The notes beneath the pieces were generated by a model that ran no database searches, was not told the origin of the DNA, and saw only the letters and a program-made list of their open reading frames with translations. 64,000 bases of DNA from Lachnospira hominis (ex Liu et al. 2021) (GTDB lineage Bacteria; Bacillota; Clostridia; Lachnospirales; Lachnospiraceae): NCBI RefSeq assembly GCF_014287955.1, contig NZ_JACOPD010000003.1, forward strand, positions 1 through 64,000, written 5' to 3'. The translations under genes were made by a program, and so were the position numbers. Below, piece by piece: positions 53,623-63,716 of this stretch. Positions within the stretch are counted from its first letter, which is position 1. Each line of letters starts with the position of its first letter.

Positions 53623-54243
53623 ATGAAGAAGAAATTAACATTAGCGATAGCGGCGTATGTGCTGCTGGTAGCAGGAATATTAACGTATATATATTGTCCA
53701 AGAACAGTTATAAAAAATACAGCAATGTGGTATGAAAAAGATTTCACAATACCTATATTTTGTAAAACAGTAGAATTTAAGCAGTTGTATGATTTAGGGT
53801 TATATAACGGTAAATTTGAAGTGAGTAAAGACCAGGCAGAGAAAATCATTAAACAGTTAGATGATGCTGTGGAAAGATATGAAATGTCTAAAAAGCAGTC
53901 ATATTCAAAATTAACATATAAAGAAATTGAAATAAAGGAAAATACAACAGATGTGAGAAACCGAACAAACTTAATAACCGAAAAAGATAGTGTAATCAGT
54001 GATGTGTGGAATTTGGAAGAAAATATCGAAGTGATAGGATTTTATTATACATTTCCGCAAATTTGGGAAGTAAATTGTGATGATGGAAGTCATCCGCCAA
54101 GGTCTTTATTTTATGATGGTAATAGGATTGATGATGCAATGCCATATTGTAGTATGATTGTCTATAAAGACATAAATAACAAATATTATTTCTGCATATG
54201 CAGATATGTACTAAGAGACTGGTGTAAACCACAGAATTGGTAA
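53623..54243 (+). CDS. Membrane-anchored partner protein, family member 1
   Basis: 206 aa. N-terminal membrane segment (about 4-24), then AMWYEKDFTIPIFCKTVEF, a helical middle and a tail with MIVYKD...KYYFCICRY and DWCKPQNW. Four or so conserved Cys suggest disulfides outside the cell. I know no family for it. It follows the repeat protein by 15 bp; GGGGAG lies before the ATG. It could be an inhibitor, immunity protein or target of the preceding protein. Confidence 0.7.
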   Translation: MKKKLTLAIAAYVLLVAGILTYIYCPRTVIKNTAMWYEKDFTIPIFCKTVEFKQLYDLGLYNGKFEVSKDQAEKIIKQLDDAVERYEMSKKQSYSKLTYKEIEIKENTTDVRNRTNLITEKDSVISDVWNLEENIEVIGFYYTFPQIWEVNCDDGSHPPRSLFYDGNRIDDAMPYCSMIVYKDINNKYYFCICRYVLRDWCKPQNW

Positions 54244-54276
54244 AATTATAAATTATTGTTGAAGGTGGGAGACCGA

Positions 54277-54903
54277 ATGAAGAAGAAATTAACATTAGCA
54301 ATAGCGGCGTATATGCTGCTGGTAGCAGGAATATTAACGTATATATATTGTCCAAGAACAGTTATAAAAAATACAGCAATGTGGTATGAAAAAGATTTCA
54401 CAATACCCATATTTTGTAAAACAGTAGAATTTAAGCAGTTGTATGATTTAGGGTTATATAATGGTAAATTTGAAGTGAGTAAAGACCAGGCAGAGAAAAT
54501 CGTTAAACAGTTAGACGATGCTTTGGAAAGATTTGAAAATTCTATGAAACAATCTGAAGAGGGATTGTCATATAAAGAATTGGAAATAAAAAAGAATACA
54601 ACAAATGTCAGTAAATATGTTTATTCTGATGAAACGAAAAGTATAACCACAAGTGCTGCATGGAATTTGGGTGAAAATATTGAAGTATTAGGATACTATT
54701 ATACTAAGCCACAACGTTGGGATACAAATTGTGGCTATGAAGATAAAAAAAGACCAACACGTTCTGTGTTTCAAGATGGAAATGCTATTGAGGGTCAAGC
54801 ACCAGCTTGTAATATGATTGTCTATAAAGATACAAATAACAAATATTATTTTCGTATATGCAGATATGTACGAGGAGATTGGTGTAAGCCACAAGATTGG
54901 TAA
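54277..54903 (+). CDS. Membrane-anchored partner protein, family member 2
   Basis: 208 aa. The first 80 or so residues are almost identical to member 1, also at the DNA level; the middle differs and the tail (YYFRICRY, DWCKPQDW) is again similar. This points to recent duplication or gene conversion. ATG 54277 follows GGTGGGAG. Confidence 0.7.
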   Translation: MKKKLTLAIAAYMLLVAGILTYIYCPRTVIKNTAMWYEKDFTIPIFCKTVEFKQLYDLGLYNGKFEVSKDQAEKIVKQLDDALERFENSMKQSEEGLSYKELEIKKNTTNVSKYVYSDETKSITTSAAWNLGENIEVLGYYYTKPQRWDTNCGYEDKKRPTRSVFQDGNAIEGQAPACNMIVYKDTNNKYYFRICRYVRGDWCKPQDW

Positions 54904-54936
54904 AATTATAATTTATTGTTGAAGGTGGGAGACTGA

Positions 54937-55611
54937 ATGAAGAAGAAATTAACATTAGTGATAGCGGCGTATGTTGTTTTGATTGCGGGATTATTATGTT
55001 ACGCACAATCACCGCGTGTAATTTTAAAGAATACAGTTATGCCATATGAAAAAGATTTTACAATGCCAAAGTCCGTTAAAAAAATAATATTTGAACGTAA
55101 AAAAATTAATATAAAATATAACAAATATGCTAATGTATATACGGCTAAATTTGAAATAAGCAAAAAAGAGGCTGCCAATATGGTAAATCAGTTGAATAGT
55201 GACAGACAAAGATATTTAACAGCGGTTGAAAATAGCAAAAATGGCGGTGATGAAGAAAGAGAGCAATTAGAAAAGACCACAAGAGTATATAACCTTACGG
55301 TATTTTATAATTATAAGAAATCCGGCAATAGAATAATACAAGAAGATATATGGAAACATGATAAAAAGACAATGATTGATAAAGATTCTGATGTTATAGG
55401 ATATTATGTAACAGGAACTAAGCTGTTTAGTGAGGATTTTGAAACAGATGAAGATAGGGATGTTGTGCCAAAGAATTTTATACTTATATATAAAAATTCA
55501 GATGATAAATATTATCTGTGTATAAAAAGGTGGGCATACAGGAACTGGGATTATACATTAAGAGAGTGGGAGTTTAAGGAGAAAGAATTAAAAGAAGAAA
55601 ATAAGCAGTGA
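54937..55611 (+). CDS. Membrane-anchored partner protein, family member 3
   Basis: 224 aa, the most diverged of the first group. It keeps the membrane segment, the MPYEKDFTMP stretch and the FILIYKNSDDKYYLCIKRW tail, but most Cys are gone and a charged C-terminal tail is added. Its leader (GGTGGGAGACTGA) is the same as that of member 2. Confidence 0.65.
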   Translation: MKKKLTLVIAAYVVLIAGLLCYAQSPRVILKNTVMPYEKDFTMPKSVKKIIFERKKINIKYNKYANVYTAKFEISKKEAANMVNQLNSDRQRYLTAVENSKNGGDEEREQLEKTTRVYNLTVFYNYKKSGNRIIQEDIWKHDKKTMIDKDSDVIGYYVTGTKLFSEDFETDEDRDVVPKNFILIYKNSDDKYYLCIKRWAYRNWDYTLREWEFKEKELKEENKQ

Positions 55612-55750
55612 TAATCTATTATTATATTTTGAAAAATTTTACAAAGTTTTACATAAATTTCTTCAAATTGTGATATTGGATTTTACATGACATTACTATA
55701 ATTATGACGTTTTCAAATGTTTGAGCAATTATACTAATAAGGAGAACGTC

Positions 55751-58700
55751 ATGAAAAGGAGAAAAAAACGGATTGTAGCGGGAACTGTGGCTGCTGTTAT
55801 GATAGCAGGCAGTATCTTAGGTAATATTTCACCGCTTATTGCGAGCGAGACAGGCGGTGCAGATGTTTCGGTAAATGAGAGTTTTAACAAAGAGGGACTT
55901 TGGCTTACGGAGATTTATCAGAATGACGTAGACCGGAGTGTGAAGAATAATTCAAGAGAAAAAAGTGGTTACGAAAGTATCAGGTTATATAAAAGTACAA
56001 CCGATTTGATGGAATTTGTCGAGATTACAAGTACATATGAAAATCCTGTTAATTTTAACGATACATATGAGTTTGTATATAACGATACAGTTCAAAAAGT
56101 TACAACAATGGATGATAATGCTGATGTTGTAATACAGCCGGAAGAGAAGGTTGTACTGTGGAATTATAGAAGTGATGTCACAACTACGATTCCTACAGAA
56201 GCAGAATTCAGGGAAGAGATGAGAATTCCTGACGATGCAGTTGTTCTTAAAGTTACAAGTGGTGTGAACTGGGGCGTTACATCAACATTTTCATTAAAAA
56301 CAAAAGCTGGCAATAATGTGGTTTCAACATTTACGGCTACGGATAAGGTTAATACAATGGACGGATTTTCGGTTGAGCTTTCAATTCCCGATATTGGAAA
56401 TGAAATGGAAGTATACCGCGATATGTGTGAGCCTTCACCGGGATATGTATACTCAGGACAACTTAATGGTCTTGTAAAGGCTAAAGTTCCTGATTCACAG
56501 ATTGCCAACGGTGTGTTTATTACGGAAGTAAGACCGAATGATATAAACAGAAGCAGTGTATATGGAATCAGTGATGATTTGATGGAATGTGTCGAAGTTG
56601 TCAATACAACAGACCATGATGTTGATTTGAATAACGAATATCAGTTTGGATATGAAGTTAAAGAGGGCAGCAGAAAAATTCTTGATGTAAGCCGTTATGA
56701 TGAAAATACAGAGTCGGGTATAGGTTCATCTGATAACTGCGTTATTCCGGCAGGAAAAACAGCGGTAATATGGTTTTACAGAATTAATTTTCTGAAAAAT
56801 TATACAAGTTTTCCTACAGAGAAAGAATTCCGTGATGCTTATAAAATAAGTGAAGATGTTCCGGTTTATCTTGTTACGGGTCAGAATGGTATGAACAATA
56901 CAAACCGTGCAGTTGAGATTTATAAGAAAAATTCTGACGGAACAAGAAAACTTGTGTCAAATTACTGCTATGTTGGTAATTCTGACTGCAAGGATAACAA
57001 ATCGGCTGAACTTATGGTAAATCCAGAAGGACCTGAAATGCTTCTTAAAACAGCAAATGCAGCAACTTCAATGGGAAATGCAAGCACAGAACAGTATACA
57101 TATGCAAAAGATGATGGTTCAGCATTGACTTTACAGCTTAATGATACTGTTCCAAAATCTATTATGCAGGGTGATGAGTTAAGAGTTGATTTCCATTTTG
57201 AGCAGACAGGAAATCTTGCAAGAACAGGTATCAGTACATATTACAGATTTGACGGAACAGGAAGCTGGAATAAAACAACAGAAGTAAACAGGAGAGTTCC
57301 TAATCTTTATGAAGTATTGATTCCAGCGGATGAATTATTTTCACATGATTATGTTGAATTTTACGTGAGTGCGGATAACAGATACCGCAGCACATTAAGT
57401 AATATTTACAAGGTGGAAATTAACAAATTAAATGAAACTGACGGAATCAGAACAAATATAGGTGATAAAGAGGAAGTCAGTGGAATCGTAACAATGACAG
57501 CTAATGACGGAGGCAATAATTTATCATCAAAAATATATATTGATGATATTGAACGCACAACAACGCCAATGCTTGAAGACGGAGCGTATTTTACATTCCA
57601 TGCTGACGGCAGGGACAGCTATTTCAGAAATGCTGTTACAACAACAGATAACGAAACAATTGCTTCAATAGGAAAGTGGCAGTACCAAATACTTGATGGT
57701 CAGGCACTACATATTGATAACAGATATTTTAAATATAACGAAGAAAAGGCAGCTTATGATGTGACACTCCGTTTCTGGGCTGGTACATATGGCACGACAG
57801 GTGACGAATATCTTATGCCGGATGCGAACAGAGAAGATTTTACAGTTAAAAATCTTGCATTAAAACTTATTAATGGAAACGTTTACTATCCGGTGTCAAT
57901 CGGACCGGATGATGCAGCTACAAGTGCAAAGACAAATCTTAGCACAGATTATGAAACAGTTCATTATATTGGTGATTCAGCTGGTATGTGTCCATATATG
58001 GATGTGAGTTTTACAGTTCCGGCTACAGAAGTTACTGCAGTTGGTACACAGGTGGATACAACAAAGCTTTCAGAAGGTGAACATACTTTAAAGGTAACTG
58101 ACGGCATAAATACAAAAGAAGTTACTTTTATTGTGGATAACAAAGCTCCTGAGATTGAGCTTGGTGTAAAAGATGGTGACATTTTGGGTGGAAATATTAC
58201 ACTCAGTCCTAAAGTTACAGAAGCAAATACACTGGAAGAATTCGTTGTGACTCTTGACGGCGAGCAGATTAATGATACATATGAAACAACCTCTTTTGCT
58301 TTGGGCGACGGACAGCATACAATTACAGCATTTGCAAAAGATGCTGCAGGAAATGAGACAACAAAGACAGCGGTATTTATGGCAGACAGTGCAAAGGTAA
58401 CAATTAAGGACGGTTTAACATCGGATATTACGGATAACAGTGCTTCTCTTTATCTTAACCTTGAAAATGTCAAGTCAGATACAACGGCAACATTTTACAG
58501 GGCTGAAAGGATAAAAGCCGACAGTATAAAAACAGATACATCAGAAGGTATTCTTCCGTATATACAGTACACGGTAAATGTACCTGATGTAAAAGATGAT
58601 GAAATTATTGCCGCAAACTGGGACGGTGAAGCTTCAAACAGTAACGATACGCATGCAAGTACAATGTATGTGTTAAATACAGCTACAAATGAATGGGATG

Positions 58701-60178
58701 AAATCGCAAAAGCAGATGAAAACGGAACAATAAAAGAAGCCGGATTTACAGCTGCAAATCATGTAAAAGACGGAAATGCGACGATTATTGTCCAGTGTAC
58801 TGCTGATTCATCACTTCCGGAACTTGATACAGTTACTGATAAAAAAGTAAATAATAATGCAGACTGGGATGGTACAAATGTTCCGGACGATTACGATTTC
58901 TGTTTCGCGTGGGAAACGGATACACAGTATTATGCGGAGGAATGGCAGCATCATTTTACTAATATTAATAACTGGATTGTAAATAATGCTGACAAGCGTA
59001 AAATTAAGTATGTTATTCATACAGGCGATATTGTAGATGATGTCGATATGACCTATGAGTGGGAAAATGCAGACGAAGCAATGGGAATTCTTGACAAAGC
59101 AGGTATGCCTTACGGTGTTCTTGGCGGAAATCACGATGTTGCGGCAGGTCTTGCAGATTATGAAAATTATTACAAATATTTCGGAGAAAACAGATTTAAG
59201 ACACAGCCTACATATGGTGGAACATATCAGAACAATAAAGGCCATTATGATTTGATAAATGAGGGCGGACAGGATTTTATAATTGTATACATGAGCTGGA
59301 ATATTTATCAGGACGAAATTGACTGGATGAATCAGGTCCTTTCACAGTACAGTGACAGAAAGGCAATCCTTTGCTTCCATACATACACAAATGTAAAGCA
59401 GAGCGGCGGAACTTATCTTGATTATTATGGACAGCTTGTACAGAAATATGTTGTTGAAAAGAATCCTAATGTATTTGCGGTATTAAACGGCCATTATCAC
59501 GGCTCATCATATGAGACTGTAATGTTTGATGATGACGGCGACGGCAGGAATGACAGAACAGTATATCAGATTTGTACCGATTATCAGTCAGGATTTGAAG
59601 GCGGTAACGAATATATTAAGTTCCTGTATTTTGACCTTGATAATAACAAGATTTATATGAATTCATATTCTCCTTGCATGGACGATTTTAACTATTATGA
59701 TACAGAACTTCACACATTAAATGTAGAAGGTGCATCAGCAACGGGCGTTGACCAGATGGTTCTCGACGTTAATTTTAATACGAAAGAGCAGACAATTCTT
59801 GAAAAGAGCTTTTCAGCTTACGTGTATACAAATGAGAAGCTTGGAAGTGTAAATGCAGAAACAAACGGTGCAACAGGAAAGGCTGTACTTGAATTGACAA
59901 ATCTTAAAGAAAATACAGATTATGCGTGGTATGCGGTTGTAACCAATACAGCGTCGGATATTGAAAAGAGCGGTGTATATGAATTTACGACAGCAAAGAA
60001 AAATGAAAGTGTCAATACGGGCGGCAGCGATTCAGATAATCAGGAAAATACAAATTCTGATAAGCTTATTGGTTCGATTGAAACAGGTGACAGGGCAAAG
60101 ATATGGCTGTTTGTGCTTCTTGGACTGTCAGCGGCAGGTATCGGGGCAGTTACCGTTATAAAGAAAAAAGAGGCATAA
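55751..60178 (+). CDS. Large surface metallophosphoesterase with lamin-tail-like domains
   Basis: 1475 aa. Signal peptide (about 1-33). Two related beta domains begin WLTEIYQNDVDRS and VFITEVRPNDINRS, like lamin-tail domains. An Ig-like domain (NKAPEIELGV...) follows. The metallophosphoesterase region starts near residue 1045: ETDTQYY, IHTGDIVDD, GGNHDV, CFHTYTN and NGHYHG. The D-x-H of metal site 1 is DTQ. The C-terminus is ETGDRAK, a membrane helix and KKKEA, a Gram-positive anchor. It may act on outside phosphates or nucleotides. A TATAAT lies upstream at about 55695. Confidence 0.85.
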   Translation: MKRRKKRIVAGTVAAVMIAGSILGNISPLIASETGGADVSVNESFNKEGLWLTEIYQNDVDRSVKNNSREKSGYESIRLYKSTTDLMEFVEITSTYENPVNFNDTYEFVYNDTVQKVTTMDDNADVVIQPEEKVVLWNYRSDVTTTIPTEAEFREEMRIPDDAVVLKVTSGVNWGVTSTFSLKTKAGNNVVSTFTATDKVNTMDGFSVELSIPDIGNEMEVYRDMCEPSPGYVYSGQLNGLVKAKVPDSQIANGVFITEVRPNDINRSSVYGISDDLMECVEVVNTTDHDVDLNNEYQFGYEVKEGSRKILDVSRYDENTESGIGSSDNCVIPAGKTAVIWFYRINFLKNYTSFPTEKEFRDAYKISEDVPVYLVTGQNGMNNTNRAVEIYKKNSDGTRKLVSNYCYVGNSDCKDNKSAELMVNPEGPEMLLKTANAATSMGNASTEQYTYAKDDGSALTLQLNDTVPKSIMQGDELRVDFHFEQTGNLARTGISTYYRFDGTGSWNKTTEVNRRVPNLYEVLIPADELFSHDYVEFYVSADNRYRSTLSNIYKVEINKLNETDGIRTNIGDKEEVSGIVTMTANDGGNNLSSKIYIDDIERTTTPMLEDGAYFTFHADGRDSYFRNAVTTTDNETIASIGKWQYQILDGQALHIDNRYFKYNEEKAAYDVTLRFWAGTYGTTGDEYLMPDANREDFTVKNLALKLINGNVYYPVSIGPDDAATSAKTNLSTDYETVHYIGDSAGMCPYMDVSFTVPATEVTAVGTQVDTTKLSEGEHTLKVTDGINTKEVTFIVDNKAPEIELGVKDGDILGGNITLSPKVTEANTLEEFVVTLDGEQINDTYETTSFALGDGQHTITAFAKDAAGNETTKTAVFMADSAKVTIKDGLTSDITDNSASLYLNLENVKSDTTATFYRAERIKADSIKTDTSEGILPYIQYTVNVPDVKDDEIIAANWDGEASNSNDTHASTMYVLNTATNEWDEIAKADENGTIKEAGFTAANHVKDGNATIIVQCTADSSLPELDTVTDKKVNNNADWDGTNVPDDYDFCFAWETDTQYYAEEWQHHFTNINNWIVNNADKRKIKYVIHTGDIVDDVDMTYEWENADEAMGILDKAGMPYGVLGGNHDVAAGLADYENYYKYFGENRFKTQPTYGGTYQNNKGHYDLINEGGQDFIIVYMSWNIYQDEIDWMNQVLSQYSDRKAILCFHTYTNVKQSGGTYLDYYGQLVQKYVVEKNPNVFAVLNGHYHGSSYETVMFDDDGDGRNDRTVYQICTDYQSGFEGGNEYIKFLYFDLDNNKIYMNSYSPCMDDFNYYDTELHTLNVEGASATGVDQMVLDVNFNTKEQTILEKSFSAYVYTNEKLGSVNAETNGATGKAVLELTNLKENTDYAWYAVVTNTASDIEKSGVYEFTTAKKNESVNTGGSDSDNQENTNSDKLIGSIETGDRAKIWLFVLLGLSAAGIGAVTVIKKKEA

Positions 60179-60182
60179 TTTA

Positions 60183-61304
60183 ATGGATAACAGGAGAAAT
60201 TTATATAAAAGAGTTCTCCGTGTACTTCTTCCGATGGTGATTCTTGCGGGGATTATCATCGGAAGTTGTCAAATTAAGAGAACTCATATTAAAGCAAATA
60301 ATAATGTTGTATATGTAAAAGCAAAGGTCACACAAATTATAGAAGATAATTCGGGCGGACAGCCATTCGGCGGTGCACAGAAAGTATCCGCAAAGATTAC
60401 CGGCGGTCAGTATAAGGGGCAGAATTGTGAACTTGATAACTCAAATTCATTTCAAAGAGGTGCATTCTGCACGACAGGAACAAAGGTTATTGCGGTAGTA
60501 AAAGATATAGATGGTGTGATTACGGGTTCTGTGTACAATTATGACAGGACAATGATGGTATATGTTCTGCTTGGGCTGTTTTCGCTTTGTCTTGTGCTTG
60601 TCGGAGGCAAAAAAGGAGCAGCGGCACTCTACGCACTGATATTTACATTTATATGTGTAATATGTATGTATGTTCCGCTTCTTTATATCGGTCTGAACGG
60701 GATATTTGCGGCACTTCTCACATCGGTTGTGATTCTTGCGGCGTCGATATATATATTAAACGGAGTTTCTTCAAAGACGGTCTGTGCAATAATCGGAACA
60801 ACAGTAGGCATAGTTTTGTCGGGAGGCCTTGCAATGATTGCGGGCAGCCTTTCAAATCTCAACGGATATAACATGTCTGATGCGGAATCAATGATATATA
60901 TAGCCAACAGTTCAAAACTGCATGTTTCGGATATTTTGTATGCGGGAATATTAATATCGTCACTCGGTGCGGTGATGGACGTAAGCGTATCTATAGTTGC
61001 CGCTATAACCGAGATTCACGAAAAGGCACCTGATTTGAAAGCAAAAGAGCTGTTTATGTCAGGCATGCACGTCGGACACGATATGATGGGAACCATGTCA
61101 AATACACTCATTCTTGCATACACGGGTTCGGCAACGGGAACACTTCTTACGATATATTCTTATGAGATGCCTTACCTTCAGATTATGGGTTACAATTCCA
61201 TAATAACAGAAATAGTCTGCGGACTCTGCGGTACAATCGGCGTGATACTGACGGTTCCTATACAGGCATTTATAACGACGGTGGCGTTGAAAATGAAAAA
61301 GTAG
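60183..61304 (+). CDS. YibE/F-like membrane protein
   Basis: 373 aa. N-terminal helix, an outside beta-domain (about 40-125) and about seven further helices, matching YibE/F. The loop with EIHEKAPDLKAKELFMSG and MHVGHDMMGTMSNT is typical. No function is established for the family. It follows the surface phosphoesterase by 4 bp. Confidence 0.82.
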   Translation: MDNRRNLYKRVLRVLLPMVILAGIIIGSCQIKRTHIKANNNVVYVKAKVTQIIEDNSGGQPFGGAQKVSAKITGGQYKGQNCELDNSNSFQRGAFCTTGTKVIAVVKDIDGVITGSVYNYDRTMMVYVLLGLFSLCLVLVGGKKGAAALYALIFTFICVICMYVPLLYIGLNGIFAALLTSVVILAASIYILNGVSSKTVCAIIGTTVGIVLSGGLAMIAGSLSNLNGYNMSDAESMIYIANSSKLHVSDILYAGILISSLGAVMDVSVSIVAAITEIHEKAPDLKAKELFMSGMHVGHDMMGTMSNTLILAYTGSATGTLLTIYSYEMPYLQIMGYNSIITEIVCGLCGTIGVILTVPIQAFITTVALKMKK

Positions 61305-61327
61305 GCATATTCAAAATATAAAAGTGA

Positions 61328-61421
61328 TTGACACGAAAATATTAATCAGTTACACTTGTACTTGTATAAATACAAAAATATGTGTTTTATTAACAAAAGT
61401 ACAGGCGTAACTGTTTTTTTA
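61328..61421 (+). promoter_or_regulatory. Conserved promoter/terminator element B
   Basis: TTGACA (61328), 17 bp and TACACT (61351). Stems CAGTTAC/GTAACTG and TGTACTT/AAGTACA, then a T run. Same length as element A and the same loop block GTATAAATACAAAAATATGT. Confidence 0.65.
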
Positions 61422-61466
61422 TTTTGAATTATGCCTGATGAGTGAATAAGACAAAAGAGGAGGATT

Positions 61467-63010
61467 ATGAAAAAATTAAATTGTTATTTCAAATGATGAT
61501 AGTGTGCTTTGTTTTTCTTATGTGCATGTTTAAAAACACAAGTAAAGCATATGCAGGATTGGAACAGGTGGAATGTGTTGTAAGTGAAATAGAGATATGC
61601 AATATATGCGGTCATGATTTTAACAGTGTATTGTGTTCACATACAAAGGGTGCGTCATATGGCGGAAGCGAATGTAAACCATATGAAGAAAAATATTGTA
61701 ATATATGTGGAGAGAATATGGTTTACTGTACACATGAAGAAGGTGTTGAATATGGTGGGGTTGAATGTAAGCCGTGGGAGAGATGTAATATCTGTGGAAA
61801 TAATTATTTTGATGCTGGCGGAGCATGTTCGCATGAAAAAGGAAGTTATTACGGCGGAACAGAATGTATTCCGAAAGAAATATATGTGTGCAGTATTTGC
61901 GGAGACAATTATTGGGGCGGTGATTGTCCGCACAGTGAGGGTGCATGGTATGATGAGGGTTATTGTGAATTAGATAAAATAACAATATGTAATATTTGCG
62001 GGAATAATTATTTTGATGAATATGGGGCGTGTTCACATTGGAAAGGTCAGGTATATGGTGATGTAGAATGTAGCACAACAACAATATGCAATATTTGCGG
62101 AAATAATTATTACGACCCGAATGGAGCATGTTCGCATTGGGAAGGTAATAGTTACGGAGGAACAGTATGTGAGGCCAATAAAATAACTTTCTGTAATATA
62201 TGCGGAAATAATTATTATGACCCGAATGGAGCGTGTTCACATTGGGATGGACAAATATACGGAAATACAATATGTGCAACAACAGAAAAAATGTTTTGCA
62301 GTGTGTGTAAAGATGAGTACGATAAATGTTTGCACATAAGAGGTAAAGAGTATAAAAATATTGCATATTATTTTTATATTGAGGACAGAAAAGAACAGTC
62401 AGAAAGTGATGTGGCTGATTTAATAACTATAAAAGAGGATGAGAGTAATCCTTATAATTATAAAAATAAAATATATGCAGTTGTTAAGTTTGAAACAAAT
62501 AATGAACAAAAGTTTAGAGAAGCGTGGGAAAATGTAGGCAAATTTAATGAGAGTGCATGTTGCGTATATGCGGTTATGATGAACATGCATGGAACGCCGA
62601 CGGAAATATCAAATGGATCCGGAAAAGGTTATAGTCTGAGAATGAATATTGATGATATTAATTCACTTGAAAGAAAGTCTGTTCAAAGACTTATACTTTT
62701 GCAGTGTTCGGTCGGAAATATAGATTATGCAGGAGAAAATATTGCATCTGCATTTGCAAAAAAAATAAGCGGACAGGTGTTGGCAGGAGATGCGGAAGTA
62801 AATGTGAAAAAATACTATAAACTAAATAGTAGAGATGATGCAAATGACCAATTTTTTTCTGAAAAATCAGAAATATATGTAAGATATGAGGCAGTGGGAA
62901 ATGGTTGGTATTTTTATAAATATGATCTGGATGAAAAAAGTATAACGTATACAAAATTAAGTGGAAATTCATATAGAATATATCAATTAATAAATATGTT
63001 TTCTGTTTAG
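61467..63010 (+). CDS. Second Cys/His-repeat caspase-like protein, start out of frame
   Basis: About 515 aa. Eight Cys/His repeats and the same C-terminal domain as its paralogue, with MMNMHG (His codon at 62588) and LLQCSVGN (Cys codon at 62705). The ideal start, GAGGAGG then ATG at 61467, runs into a stop after 9 codons because an A6 tract (61470-61475) puts it out of frame. With A7 it would read MKKIKLLFQMMIVCF, a signal peptide ending KAYA. The long frame itself opens at GTG 61442 without a ribosome site, or at ATG 61493. It may be phase-variable, slipping, broken or a read error. Confidence 0.65.
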
Positions 63011-63025
63011 ATAATAGGTGGAAAT

Positions 63026-63682
63026 ATGAAAAAAACAAAAATAAAAATAGGCATTATATTAATATTAAGTTTGTTTTTTATAATAATGTGTTTGAACATA
63101 TACAAACAAAGCCCGAGATACATAATAAAAGATACGGTTATGTGGTATGAAAAAGATTTTACAATACCGTTATTCTGCAAAAAAGTGAAGTTTGAGTATG
63201 ATAAAAAGAGCGGTAATTATACAGGAAAGTTTGCAATAAGTGAAAAACAAAAAGATAGCTTATTTGATAATTTAAAAGAATTTAACGAAAGAAGCGTAAA
63301 TGTAACAAATAGTATTGATAAATATAAAGGCAATTTAAGAGATTTGGATAAAAAAACGCTTAATACAACGATGGTATCATATAATCTTTTATATAAGTAT
63401 TATTTTAAAAAAGAAAAAAAGAGAGACGATATACAGATAGATAAAATATATCCGGAAGAATGGATGCTGGAAAACTGTGATGAGTTAATAGCAATTTATT
63501 TAACAGAACCCAGATATATAAAAGACAGTTGTGATGAAACTGTTTTATCCGATTATAGTAACTTGATTAATGGAAAGGTGCCAAGGTGTTGCATAGTTAT
63601 ATATAAAGATAAAACCGGAAAGTATTATTTTTGCATAAAAAGAACAGATTATTCCGACTGGGACGGACCAGATGTTTGGTAA
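63026..63682 (+). CDS. Membrane-anchored partner protein, family member 4
   Basis: 218 aa. N-terminal membrane segment (about 6-26), VMWYEKDFTIPLFCKKVKFEY, and the tail CCIVIYKDKTGKYYFCIKRT ending DVW. Homologous to the three proteins at 53623-55611 and placed directly after the second repeat protein, 15 bp on, with AGGTGG before the ATG. Confidence 0.7.
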   Translation: MKKTKIKIGIILILSLFFIIMCLNIYKQSPRYIIKDTVMWYEKDFTIPLFCKKVKFEYDKKSGNYTGKFAISEKQKDSLFDNLKEFNERSVNVTNSIDKYKGNLRDLDKKTLNTTMVSYNLLYKYYFKKEKKRDDIQIDKIYPEEWMLENCDELIAIYLTEPRYIKDSCDETVLSDYSNLINGKVPRCCIVIYKDKTGKYYFCIKRTDYSDWDGPDVW

Positions 63683-63716
63683 CAATGTTTTAGCAGAAAA
63701 TATGAAAGGCGATAAA

